In this document: piece after piece, positions 22,890 through 35,200 of the stretch
Numbering within the stretch: position 1 is the first letter of the stretch
Layout of the letters: every line of letters starts with the position of its first letter
Assembly (NCBI GenBank): GCA_003586115.2
Contig: QVOM02000034.1
Span: forward strand, 126,391,936 to 126,455,935
Direction: 5' to 3'
DNA length: 64,000 nt
Origin: Salvator merianae
Taxonomy: Eukaryota; Chordata; Lepidosauria; Squamata; Teiidae
The notes under the pieces: generated by a model
The model's database searches: none
Told to the model about the DNA's origin: nothing
Seen by the model: the letters and a program-made list of their open reading frames with translations, nothing else
Made by a program: the position numbers and the translations under genes

Positions 22890-23157
22890 GCTCCATTTAA
22901 TTCATTTTATTAATAAGGAGGAAAGATAAGTACATTTTTAAACGCTTTTTTAATTTAGAAAAGGTACTTTGTACAGTATTACAGGGATTATCTAGTACTG
23001 GACTGTCCCTCTGTCCCACCGTATCACTTAGATTTCAGCATGCATAGCTGGTATTATTAGATGACCTTTGATTATTAATTCACTTCATTCTGGAAGTGCG
23101 CATCTTTTGAGGGCATTTATAGTAGCAGTTTTCAAGATGGTTCTTGATATATGAAGC
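22890..23157 (-). other. ODR4: ODR4 3' UTR with poly(A) signal
   Basis: Minus-strand AATAAA at 22911-22906, about 250 nt after the stop, is the first good signal. The 3' end is inferred from this hexamer alone. Confidence 0.45.
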
Positions 23158-23225
23158 CTAGTCGCTGAAGTAATTAAAGGAGAAGGCTGCTGCAGATATT
23201 GCAACAGCCACTGCTATCACAACAC
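23158..23225 (-). CDS. ODR4: ODR4 last coding exon (residues 427-448, TM anchor, stop)
   Basis: 68 nt after acceptor TTGCTGTTTTAG. The split codon G+GT gives Gly427, then VVIAVAVAISAAAFSFNYFSD and TAG. This is a strongly hydrophobic helix at the extreme C-terminus, as expected for a tail-located ER anchor. Confidence 0.95.
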
Positions 23226-26200
23226 CTAAAACAGCAAAAGAAACACAAATTCAGTATTTGCAGAGAACTCTGTTGCAAAGTAGTAACACAAATATAACAA
23301 TAGTTTTTGAACTCTCACACCTGCCCATCAGCAATATTAAAAAAAACATAAAGATTAAAAGGGGCTTATATAATTATTGACACTTCATTCCAAAATAAAC
23401 TTATTTTTCTCCACTCCTTTAGTCAAGCACATACATTCCTACATACTCAGACATGGAGCACGGATACAGAGCACATACTAAATGATCCCATACCCCATCT
23501 GAACCTGTGTACACTAAATATTACATTTAAGTGACTATCCATCCTAATTAGTACATGCCTGATAAATCTATTGGCCTTATTTTGGAAGCTTAGAAGGGAA
23601 CAACAGGAATGACTCTTAGGTTGAACACAACAAGAGGCAGGTGATCTAATACATAGCTGTGCTCAACCTTTTTAATAAAGCCTGCAAATTTTGAGCGTTG
23701 CTCACCAGAGGTTTAGCTTGCAAAGAATGAAAAAGAGGCCAGGTAATCAACTACATTCAAACAGAAATTGCTCCTGTTTTCGGCCATTACATTTCTCAAA
23801 AATGACACATCAGTTGCCCATTATGCACAACTGATTATGGAAAGCAAATCCAGAGCTGGACAAATTCAGTCCTGCTGATCCCCTGATTCACTGAAGAGTG
23901 CTTCAAAAGATCCATGACAAAGATTACAGCACAACTCCTCTGCACATTTGTGAATTAATGGAACCTTCCTAACAATTATCATTTCCCATCCAAGATGAAG
24001 TATTTACTTTAAAATATTTTCATGGACAGTTCTGTCCAGGCTCACTTGAACACAATTGTAATAGGGAGGAAATGTTTTAGAGGGGTTCTCAGAAACTGTA
24101 TTATTAGCTTTAAAAATGCACAAACAATTGCTTAGGTCTATATACCTATATTCTGATGAAGTTTTGACAGAAGTAATTCTTTTGATAGCTGTTTCTGCTT
24201 CACGTCATTTTCAAATTCCTTTGGTGGGTGTATTTCAACTGCATTAACAAAGAAAAATGACACATAACTGTTTGTATATACTTCAAATCTCATTGTTCCT
24301 CCTTGTTCCTTTATACACATTTTGTGTCAAAACTCTTCAGAAAATCTCAGTATCAAAAGCAAAGCTTCAAAAAGGAAGCAGATGCAACTTGTTATTTGGG
24401 TTATAGTGAGGGGCCCTCCCGTCCCCTCCTTGATTATGTGCCCAGCAAGAAACATGCAATAGCCTAAACCCCATTGGAAGAAGGAGCCATCCAAAACTAA
24501 TTTTCTAATCGTTATGCTAGCTTTGGTCAATTCACCCAGAGAAATATATCCCCTTTGAGTACTTGAATATGCACAAACATCCTGCTGGGTAAACATGTTC
24601 TTCCAGTGAAGAGTTTACATAAAACCTAGTTAATATCTGCCTAACGATTAATTTTCTCAATGCATTCTCTTACAGCAAAGTCAACCTTATGATATAGTTG
24701 GGACTCAAGGTACTATAATTCACCTATGAGGTGAATTAAGCTTGTTTGCCTCATATGTTTTTGTTTTATATCTCTCAGCTTATGCAGTTCTGGTACAACA
24801 AGCTATTTTACGAAGGTAGAAAGTACATTCTTCTACCTCTTTATGGAGGAGAGGAATGTGACTTGATGGAGGATGGTTTGGGGAAAGGTCAGGGAAATAA
24901 TTTGTGACCTTCTTAAATATTTATAGACTTATGCCTGACATAACAATAGTGCATTCTCAGTTCTTCAAGGTCTCAGAATTCATACTTTTAGATTTCCAAA
25001 ATCTGCCTTTTAAGTTTGGCTGATGGCATTTTAACTGTTCTTTTGATTTTTTTTTGCAATATGTATGATCTAATACAATATTAATAGTCATCTGCTCAAC
25101 AGTTTTTACACTTTGCTGTTATAACATCTATGATAGCAAATTAACAAAAAATAATTATATTTCAAACTAGAACACAAGTTTACATTGAAAGACCTGTCCC
25201 TCTCTTTTTCTCCCCAAGCTAACTTAGTTTTTTTTAATTATTATTATCATCATCATTATTTTTATTGAACCCAAGTACAGAACTTTGCAAAATGGACCAG
25301 GCCTTCTTTTTTGCTTTGAATGTCTTCTGAACATTAACACTACAATCTACAAAAATGCAAGTCACAAGTAAATAGCAAGGTAGACATCAGGACATTTGCA
25401 AGTTCACTTAGTCTTTAATTAGGTAACAATGAGTACAGGAGAAAAGATTATCGTCATTGAAATCTTATTTGTGTTTATCTACTCAGTAGATTTAACCCCT
25501 TGATGCTAGAAGCTGGGATTTAGTGAAGTCAATACCTAATGGAAATCTAATTTATATGTGCTGAAGAAGAGAAGTCTATGAGGTGCACACTAAATTAAAA
25601 AATGGGTAGATTATTCAAACAAGTGAGAAGTTAGCATTTTTTTTTAAAAAAATGTGCAAATTAATTTATAGATGACCCCATTCATCCCAACCTTTCTAGC
25701 ACAGCCTAAGATCTAAGCTGAGGCTGGCAGAAGAAGTATAGAAATATTAGAGCATTGTGCATGGAACGATTGCACTGCTGAGAACAAAACACAGAGTCAC
25801 TTGCCACTGGCACAAGATATGTTAAGTTGCACAAAATGGTGCAAATCCACACCATAAGTTTCTAAAGTTATTTTTAGTTGCTGTGTTGCCTTTTTCATTT
25901 CCTCTAATCTGTTTGATTCCACATACAGGGATCACCTATACAGGGAAAGGACATTCCATGTCCATCAGCTGAATCTGTAGCTTCAATTAAGTTTTCGCTG
26001 TGTTATTTAGAGCAAAACTACATGTAGTGTAAATACCTACAACTGGATCTCATTATGTCTTTATTTCACTAGAACAACCCTTTGGAATCCTAACTTACAT
26101 TAGGGCTGTGTCTGAAGGACTCAGCCTTCCCCTTACACTGTGACCCCAAAGCAGTTCATTTCTCCCTTAACCTGAATCCAGTGTGACTACAGATTAGGTG

Positions 26201-29200
26201 CTATTTTGACTGGGACAGTAACACAAAGGTAGGGAGAATTGACCCATCCCATCATCTCTGTACTATGGCCTAGAAGTAACTTAGATCCCATAAAAATGAT
26301 TTTACTTTTTTAAAAAAAATTCAACAGGCAGCAGAGGATTAACACAGACCTACTATGGCCCTTTCGGCACTTGGCCTTATTCCAGATTATGTCTCAGAAT
26401 AGGGACATGCCATCTGCATGCTAGTGCAGACTATGGTAGGCCCTGGGCAAGACCTTTCATAGTTTGCACTAGCATGTGGATAGCAGGTCCCTATTCTGAG
26501 ATATAATCGACAAAAAGGCCAAGTGCAGAAAGGGCCTTTGTCACATCTTTGCCCGCTGGAAAGACGTAACACAGTTGCTACTCATATAACATGGTGGTTC
26601 TACTCCAGACAAACAACATGTAATGTAAAGCTGTGCTATATAAGTAATAGCCTCTGTGGAAAACTGAAAGTTGGAGAAACTACAGAGCCTGTGCTGCCTT
26701 GGGAAAAGAGAAAAAAATGCCTGTCAGCTGCTGAGTAAGGGGAATGGTGGAGCAGAAACTTTCCCCCTTCTTCTCTTTCTCTTCTTCCTCCAACTTTGCA
26801 TGCTGCTGATCAAAGGAAGTGGAAGGACTGGGAATGGCTGGGGAACCCATGGAAAGGGGAGGATCTGAGTTCTTAGCACCTTCCTTGTCTAGTTGGTAAT
26901 GCTTTCAAAGTGGCAGCTGCCAGGCAAAAAGGGTCAAAAAGGCAATCCCACAAGGCTTTTCTTGGGGCTCTTGGCACATGCAACTAGGAATGGGGATAAA
27001 GACTTTTCACCTTGTCAGAAGCAAGGGCTTGTGCCCCTCTGCTCCAACTCTTTTTCAACCTGTGATCAAGTGCCTGAAGCTTGAGGGATCTGGCCTCATT
27101 CTAGGCACTCAGACTGATGCCAGGAGGAGGGAGGAACCTTCATGGAAATAGTGTTTTTTGGTGTTCCTCCTCCAACTCCTTTTCTTCATTCCGAGATCAA
27201 ATGCCCACGCTATGAGTGCCCACATCAACATTTTATTGACTGAATGCATGTGAGAAAAACCATGTTGAACACATCTGCGTAACAGGAAAAATGACTACAC
27301 ACAGCCCCTGAGTCCAAATTCACTGGGGAAAAACAAGAACTGCATCAGGCATTTAAAAAATATTGTTAAAATTATATAAAATATCAGAATATTTATATGC
27401 AAAGTTTTGCTGCGTTGCAATGACTTGAATAACTGTATTCTTCAGCACAAGCATATCCTTCATGTATTTGAAGGCCCTAGGAATCTAAAAGGTCAACTAT
27501 GTTTGAAACCCATGCCAGGTTCAAAAGCTCAAGGTACTAAACATTTTACAAATCGGTGTTAAGCTGTACTTGTGCTTCAGGTATAGCTTCTCAGTATTTC
27601 CTGCCACAAAGCACTATAATCCAGCTTTTAACTTAGTGGCTATATTTACCCGTATTTATTTCCTCGGCTGTATCCAAATCCTCTGTTTGAACAGCCTGAT
27701 CCAGCATTTCAAGAAAACGTTCTTGGATTTCTCTGAGTGTCTCATCACCAAACTTATAGTCACACAGCAACAAACTGGACCCAGCAACAGGGGCAAACAC
27801 TCTGCAGGGCAACATGTGATACTCCCTTTCAGAGTCTAAAAATAAGTAGATAAATAAATAAGTTTGATTGGGAGAAACGTTTCTGATGAATACCATTCAA
27901 GATCATCAAAACCACCAGCATACCCTATTTTGTGTTTAATGGCTGGGGGATATCCACTGTAACATATGGTTCTAGTCCATAAGGAAGGAAGGAAGGAAGG
28001 AAGGAAGGAAGGAAGGAAGGAAGGAAGGAAGGAAGGAAGGAAGGAAGGAAGGAAATCAGTATTATTTTTATGGAAGGATGTGGCACAACTGAATCCTGTA
28101 ATCCCTGAACAATAGGTATTCATGTTCATGTGTTCAGATTAACCGCTTAGTGAATATTTTAACACTGTATAGAACGTTGCTGCAAAATCTTTAAAATTCT
28201 CTGACAAGTGGTCTATTTTTTTATAAGTAGTACTAAATACAGAAGAGTGGCAACAGGAGTGCACATGTATGGTGCTTCTAAAATATCCGTGGTTCAGGCA
28301 CTTTCCCAGTGGTAAGTTCAAATGTAGAGCCAATGTGGTGGGATCAAAGATCTCTAAAGTTTGTCTATCCTGCACTGCTTGCATTGATTGGTCAGTTATG
28401 TACAAAAATGGGGGAAAGATCATCTCTTGATAGAGGTTATGAATTGTCTTTTATATAAGCTAAATTCAGTTGCCTGATCTTCCAGGCTAGTTTGGAGATG
28501 AAGGGAAGAGATTTGACATCAAGAGTTCAGCTTACTTATTTTAGATATGAACACCTATGCAATAGGCCTTCAGTAAAACTATTATCTATTATTGTAATCT
28601 GAAAGAATAAAGGCTTCTATTGTTAAAATATAACACACAAATATAAGAGGCACAGAACTTTCAGAGGAAGGGGAACTGAACTTAAATAGTTTAACTGTTT
28701 AATGAAAAACATAGATGATATATTCTCATTTGCAGCTCACATATGCCACCTAAAGTAGCAAATTGAAACTGCAGAGAGTTTATAGCATCACCATTTCAAT
28801 GACAGATTGTGTTATATACAAGCAGCTGTCAAAGTCTTCATTCAGGTCATGGAAGAAAAACAAGACACATAAGAGGAGGAAACTGTTCAAACTAGCCCAA
28901 CATAAAGACTTAGAAGCTATTTAGTCTGGCTGAATCTTCTGGGGAGAAAGAACAGCACCAGAAAACTCCAGCACAGTGCTGTTACACTCATGAAAGATAA
29001 ATGTGTTTGCTGTCCTGACAGCAGAAAGAAAACCCATAATCCATTGAACCTTGCATCTGTTTTCATTATTCATGAGGCCCTTGATCTATGTTTGAACAAT
29101 GTGCCAAGTGTCCTGTAGTTTGATTACAACAACAACATTTGAAGTCACTGTTAAAATTGTAAAACTCAGGACCTAGTAAAAAGGTTGGCAATCATACTTC

Positions 29201-32200
29201 TGATTATCAGCAGGTTTTGGAATTTTTTATAAAGATCTGATGGCTATAATAGTTTGTATCAGGAAAACTAGCTACTGCACCTTCCATGTGATTAAATGGC
29301 CATGCAAAAACCAAACGTATGAACTTAATAATTATGACTTAATTTCCACTAATGAAGCAAACTCAGAAGCAAGACTACATTAGTTTTTAATTCTTTTCTG
29401 AAAATTGTGTACTTCCTCGTACTTTTCTTTTCCGGTGTTTCATTTATAAGCAGGTCTTCGAACAATATTTCACAACGATCAGAGAGAGTGTTTATGATGT
29501 CTCTCTTCAAGGCCTGCAAAAGCAAGAAGACAAAGATACAAAACCAGCCCAGAATCTACAGCCAGCTGTGTTACAACACTGAGCACTAGACTGACAAAGT
29601 GCAAAACCCAGCTTGTGTTCAGGACAAATTATACATTCTGATTTGAGTTAAATAAAGATAATGGCGCAACACAGTTTTAGACAAAAAGCCAAAGAATCAA
29701 AGTGAGGGAGAAAGTTGCAGGCAAAAATATAACATCTTTAAGGATTGTTCTAAATGCTACTGAATGATAGGAAGGAGGACACTATACAGAAATGAACAAT
29801 GTTGATATGTCACATGCAGAAGAGCAAACTGCAGCAATACTTTAAAATGTTAAACATTCCTTTAGCGTTTGGCTGAAAAACAGCCTCCCCCTCCCCTTTC
29901 AGGCATGTTTGTTGTTGCTTTATTAAGTTCATTTTAATTGTGTTTTGTCATGGCTGTTGTTGGGCACCACTGAATTGAGGCTAACTCCTAGTTGACGGCA
30001 TAGTCATTTTCAAGAGCACTTCTATGCAATTTTCTTGGCAGAAATATAGAAGTGGCTTGCCATTGCCTAATTCTAGGGAGAGCCTGAGCATCAGGCTGGC
30101 AACCCTCAGCTTTTCAGGCTGCTTTCATTACCACTGAACTTAGTTTTATTGTGACCCCCCATCAGACCTTTGAGAATAGGGCAGGACAGAAATATACAAA
30201 TAAATATACTTTTGAAATTTCTAGTTTGCATTTCATGTATACATTGTGAACATAAACTAGACTATTGTGCTATGCTCAGTTTCAATTAATATGTACGGGT
30301 GATGAGATAGAAAGAAAAACAGGACCTCGGTACTTTTACTGTATAGAAGGAGAATCTTCAGTAAGTGTTGCCTGCATAAGGAGTTACATTGGTTGCAATT
30401 CTCTTTTTGCAACCCCTAAAGGTGCAGTAGGGACCATCCTCTTTTCTTTCTGCCTCCCCAGTTCATTTAAATCTACCTACAACTTTAAGTGTAAAAAAAA
30501 CTTATTCTGGATTAGTGTTCAATATGAAATCTTAAGACTTACATGACAGTTAGCAACTAAAATCCAACACAATGTATATGCGTGATAGTCAAGACACTTT
30601 GGAGAAAAGGATTAATGCAAAGCCTTTAGTAAACTTGAGGAAAACAAACATACCTTAACAGCATCTTTAACTCTGGGTTTGTTATTATGGATGTAAGCTT
30701 TACATTTCAGGGCACCTTTAAGATTTATAGAACCACTGCAGATTTGGACTGTTGCTGTAGCCCTGGCACTGGAATTTTGTGACTGAAAGAGAGAACACAA
30801 AAATCACAAGAACAATGCTAGATATTTATTACTTAGCAAGTTCTCAAATTCTTCTTTTCCAGCAGGATCTAAGACTGTGTCCAGAGACCTACTAGGCTGC
30901 TCCATCTGCACTATGGAGTGGTCTACCAGAGGCCAAGCTTCCCCAGCCAAAATGCTCCATCTACAGGGTACCAAACTTTAGAGTGATCATGGCATGAAAA
31001 TGGCACCATATCCTGCTCCAACCATGAACAGTTTGCATGTAGTCCACAGAGAGTTCTAGTAGTTATTCTGGACCAGAGCCCCGTGTGTGGCCAGTGGATC
31101 AGTAGACCAAGCTCAGAGCCATTTTGCCTGGCACCCGGAAATGCTTGGCTGAAAAATCCCCAGCTGGCAACACTGGCGGCCCCAAAGCTAGGCCACAATT
31201 GGCAGTCCGCAAAGCAGATGGCGCCTGGAGCAGACTACTGGCAGCCTTGCCTATCACAAGCTAGGTTATGTAAAGTGGCTCAGTCTAGTCTGGAATATCC
31301 CACACTGTGCAGAAAGACCTTAAAATACTCAGGAAGCCCCAGACTTCTTAAATGCCATCCTCTGTTTTCTTATTCCTTCAAAATTGTCTTCATTTGATCT
31401 TGGGCAACTTTCTTCCATGTAAGTGCACTGTGGCAAATGTTGCTACCTTTCCAAATGGTCTACAGAATAGCAGTTTGGGCAAGACTATGTAGGAAGTCTT
31501 AAGAGTTTTCAGATGCTTCTCACAGAATCATTCTCATTTTAAAACAACTTGCCCTGCTAACCCACTAACCAAAATAAGGCTGTTTACTTGCTATCTGTCC
31601 TACTTCAACACTGCATAGATTAATGAATTGTCATTTTGCACCATATAAGACACGCTGCCATATAAGATACAGCTATAATTTGGCAAGCAATATTTGGGGA
31701 ATAAATAAAGGATGCGGGATGATTTTTCGATTTTGGGGGTGAAAAAGTCTTACATGGCTCAGTTACAAAATAATAGGCATTCCACCTACATCACTCTGGA
31801 ATTTCTCACGGAAATGGCAAATATAATATGTAATCTTTCAGGGCTGATTCCACAGCTGCCTCATAACAGAAGGGAGGTTTCAAATGACGACTTCACATCT
31901 GCCATCACCCAGCCATTATACTGTAAAAGCATTCCAACATCAAGCTCAAACAATTTTTTTACAGGAATGGAAATTATGAAAGAAATATCCCTTTTTTTTT
32001 AGTTGCAGGAGCAGCATATTCCACAGAACTGTAGATCATTACTGCCATTCCCATAGTATAGACTGAGCAGGCAGAAGGGAGTAGCTGAAGCCAAAAGATA
32101 AGAGTTTATATAGATCCACTCAACAATTTATATAAGAAGTGAATTTTGAACTTGGGGTTTCCCATAGCACCATCTTCACAACAGTACCAATCACTTACCA

Positions 32201-35200
32201 ATTGCATTAAAACCCTAACATCAAGACTCTGGATAGACGATGGCATGTTTCCTCTTGCAGACTTTTTCTGTGGGGATACCAAAAAACATCATGAGTTTCA
32301 TATCTTAAATTAGGATTGATAGAAAGTACACTTTCTACAAAAGCCATTCATTTTTTTTAAGATCACAAATATTCTCTATTTATATTCTTTTATCTAGTTC
32401 AGAAGAAACAGCAAAAGAACCATGACCACAACATTAGAAATAAACTTGGTTGCTGGAAATTCTCCTGGTTTGTGGATCCCCAGATGAACATTTAGCATAT
32501 GAAGATTGTTTAAAATGGAAAGGAAAAGTATGTGTATTGGCAATTTTAGGCTGTCCTGTGTTTTACAGGTTAAACGCGAGATTAAAAAATTATTTTGAAT
32601 GTATAAAACCACAACGTAAGTTTGTAAGAGAAAATAAACTATCGTTTCTATACCTGGGCTCAGTTCTGTGCAGTTAATATAACAAACCACAAATGGTGTC
32701 TAGCACTTTGAACAAATCATATACAATATAAAAGCAAGTTGTTTTTATTTATTTATAATGTTTTTACTATTTATTTACAATAGTTTCACACTGCTTCTTT
32801 ATTTAAAAAAAATAACCCCTTGGATCTGCCTTGGTAGCTGACTGGCAACTATAGCAATTACTTAAGCATGTGTGCTATGTGTGCAGGAGTAACTACCCCA
32901 CTCACTAGCCTGGCCACTGCATTTTTCACTAGCTGCAGTTTCTAGACCAGGTCCAGTGATGGCCCCACATAAGACACTTGCCATAATCCAAACAAGAAAT
33001 TACTAAAGCATGAATCACAGTGGCCAAGTTCTCCCTATCCAGGGAAGGTTGCAGCTAGTACAGCAGTAAAAGCTGGTAATAGATACTTATTGCCACAAGA
33101 GATCATTTGAGCCTCCAGTGACAATGATAGTTTTAGAAGTACCCCCAGGCTATGTATCTGCTCCTTCTGAGGAGTACAACTCCATACAGAATAGAATAGG
33201 GATATTTATCAACTCTCAAACTCAAGAGCTTCCTACCCACAGGTTCTTCATCTTGTCAAGACTAGGGGCATTTTTGTACTTTCCACCTTAGAACAGGATA
33301 ATCATAATGTTCTAAGGTGGAATTGAACAGGCAGTGTGGACATCGTCCACACTGCATGGTTGTATCCATAAAGACCAGCAGGATACTAGCATTTGTGGTG
33401 TGAATGCTGGTATCCTGTGCTCGATCTTCACCGTGACAGTGGCCAGGAAATTTCCAGCCCGTCATGGTGAACAGCAGCTCTATGCAGCATACAGACACAC
33501 ACAGGAGCAATTGTGCAGGCGCAGCGGTCACATGTGGCACGGTCATGCATTCGAAGTGTGAATGCACTTGACTGGGAGCTGGATATCAGCTCCTGGTCAA
33601 GCTGTGAAGCACTAATTTGTGCTCCACAGCTATCTGTGATCAGGAACAGTGACATGCTGCTCCTAGTCACGAGGGCCTCCGCAAAACGCAGAGGCACTTT
33701 GCTAGCAAGCAACCCTGATGATCCCTAGCTCAAAATGTGAATAGGCCCTAGGTGTCAGTTTCTTGGCCCTTATCCAGTCCATCACTGCATCTAGGCACCA
33801 GTTCAGGACATTCACAGCTTCTCTCGATTCAGATGTTATAGAGAGATAGAGTTGAATGTAATCAGCATATTGATGACACCTCACCCTAAAGCTTCTAATG
33901 ACCAATCCTGGAAGTTTTATATAGGTTGCATAGGTGAGAAAATTGTACCATGTGGCACACCACAACCTAGTTGCCAGATCACAGAGGCACAGTCACCCAA
34001 CACTGCTTTCTCAGATTGTCAATGGTATTAAAATCTATCAACAGAGTTGCACTCCTGCCACTCTCCCACAAGAGGTTATTCATCAGGGTGACCAAGGCTG
34101 ATTCTGTCCCAAAGCCAGACCTGAACCCAGAGATAAACTGATTGAGACGATCAGTTTCTTCCGAGAGAGAACCTGCAACTGCACAGCCACTGTCCTCTCT
34201 AAAATCTTGCCTCAAAAGAGCGTATTTGTGACTGGATGGTGCAGTTGTAATAGGACGCTTGCCCTCGGAAGGGTTTTTCAGTAACCTGTGTATCACTGCC
34301 TCTTTCAAGGCCAGCAACACTACTCCATCCCACAAGGATGCATTCGTCATACCCTGGATCCCTCCAGCCATCCCTCCATGTCTTGCTTTAAATGACACAT
34401 AGGTCGGGCACACAGTTGCAAGCATTTTGCCTATGTCCTCAGGCCTTCAAACCTAAAAGTGATCCCATAAAACTGGACCAAAAACCTCTCTGGACTGTTC
34501 ACCAGGTTCCGAATCAATAGCAGCATTCAGGTCAGATGAAGATGATTTTATCCTCAAAGTGTCTTCAATTAGCTCCAACACTGGATTTTGCAAGGGGGGG
34601 GTGGGCAGATGACAGCAGTCCTTTGCAACTCTGCAGGATGGCTACTTGAGGATACAACACAAGCCTTTTTTTTTTTTTTTTTTACATGAGGAGGACTACA
34701 CAATCAGTCCATCAGAAACAAAAAAAAGTCATGATTTTGGACAAGTCTGTTTTAAATAAGATAGTATTTGTATACTGCTTTGCATAAAGCATCTTTAAGT
34801 CATTTAAAATAGAAAGCAAAAAAAGTGGGTAAAACAAATCTAAAAAGCAATAGTCAAACAGTGTTAAAAACAATGCTAAAACAGCAGACTGAACAACGAG
34901 AAAAAGCAACCAGACTAACCTTTCCACAAAAAAGCATTCCAGTAGAAAGAGGGCTTTCTGTTTGTTTAGACTTTTAATACACATTAATTAATTATGTGGC
35001 ATAACTTCACAATTGTGTCTCTTCTAATTGAATAACCTCTTTCCTTACATAATTTTTGAAGCTTTTCAAAAATTTGTTCATACTCAAATTCTAATAGTCT
35101 CTCAATGGCTAGATTTACTTTAGCATTTAACAAATTTCATCTTCAGATTATTCGGATTATTTACTCTGTCAGCCAGACCTTCTATGCCTTTTGAAAAGTC

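Larger units (their letters stand above)
27836..32198 (-). other. ODR4: ODR4 introns 10, 9 and 8
   Basis: Introns at 27836-29422, 29514-30653 and 30783-32198. They hold the (AAGG)n tract and a SINE/LINE-like relic at about 29940-30210 (TGACGGCATAGTCATTTTCA and CAGAAATATAGAAGTGGCTT blocks, then a GACAGAAATATACAAATAAA tail). Nothing coding recognised. Confidence 0.5.

Noticed and set aside
27836..28129. 97-codon minus-strand ORF with LPSF repeats
   Set aside because: Translation of the (AAGG)n microsatellite.
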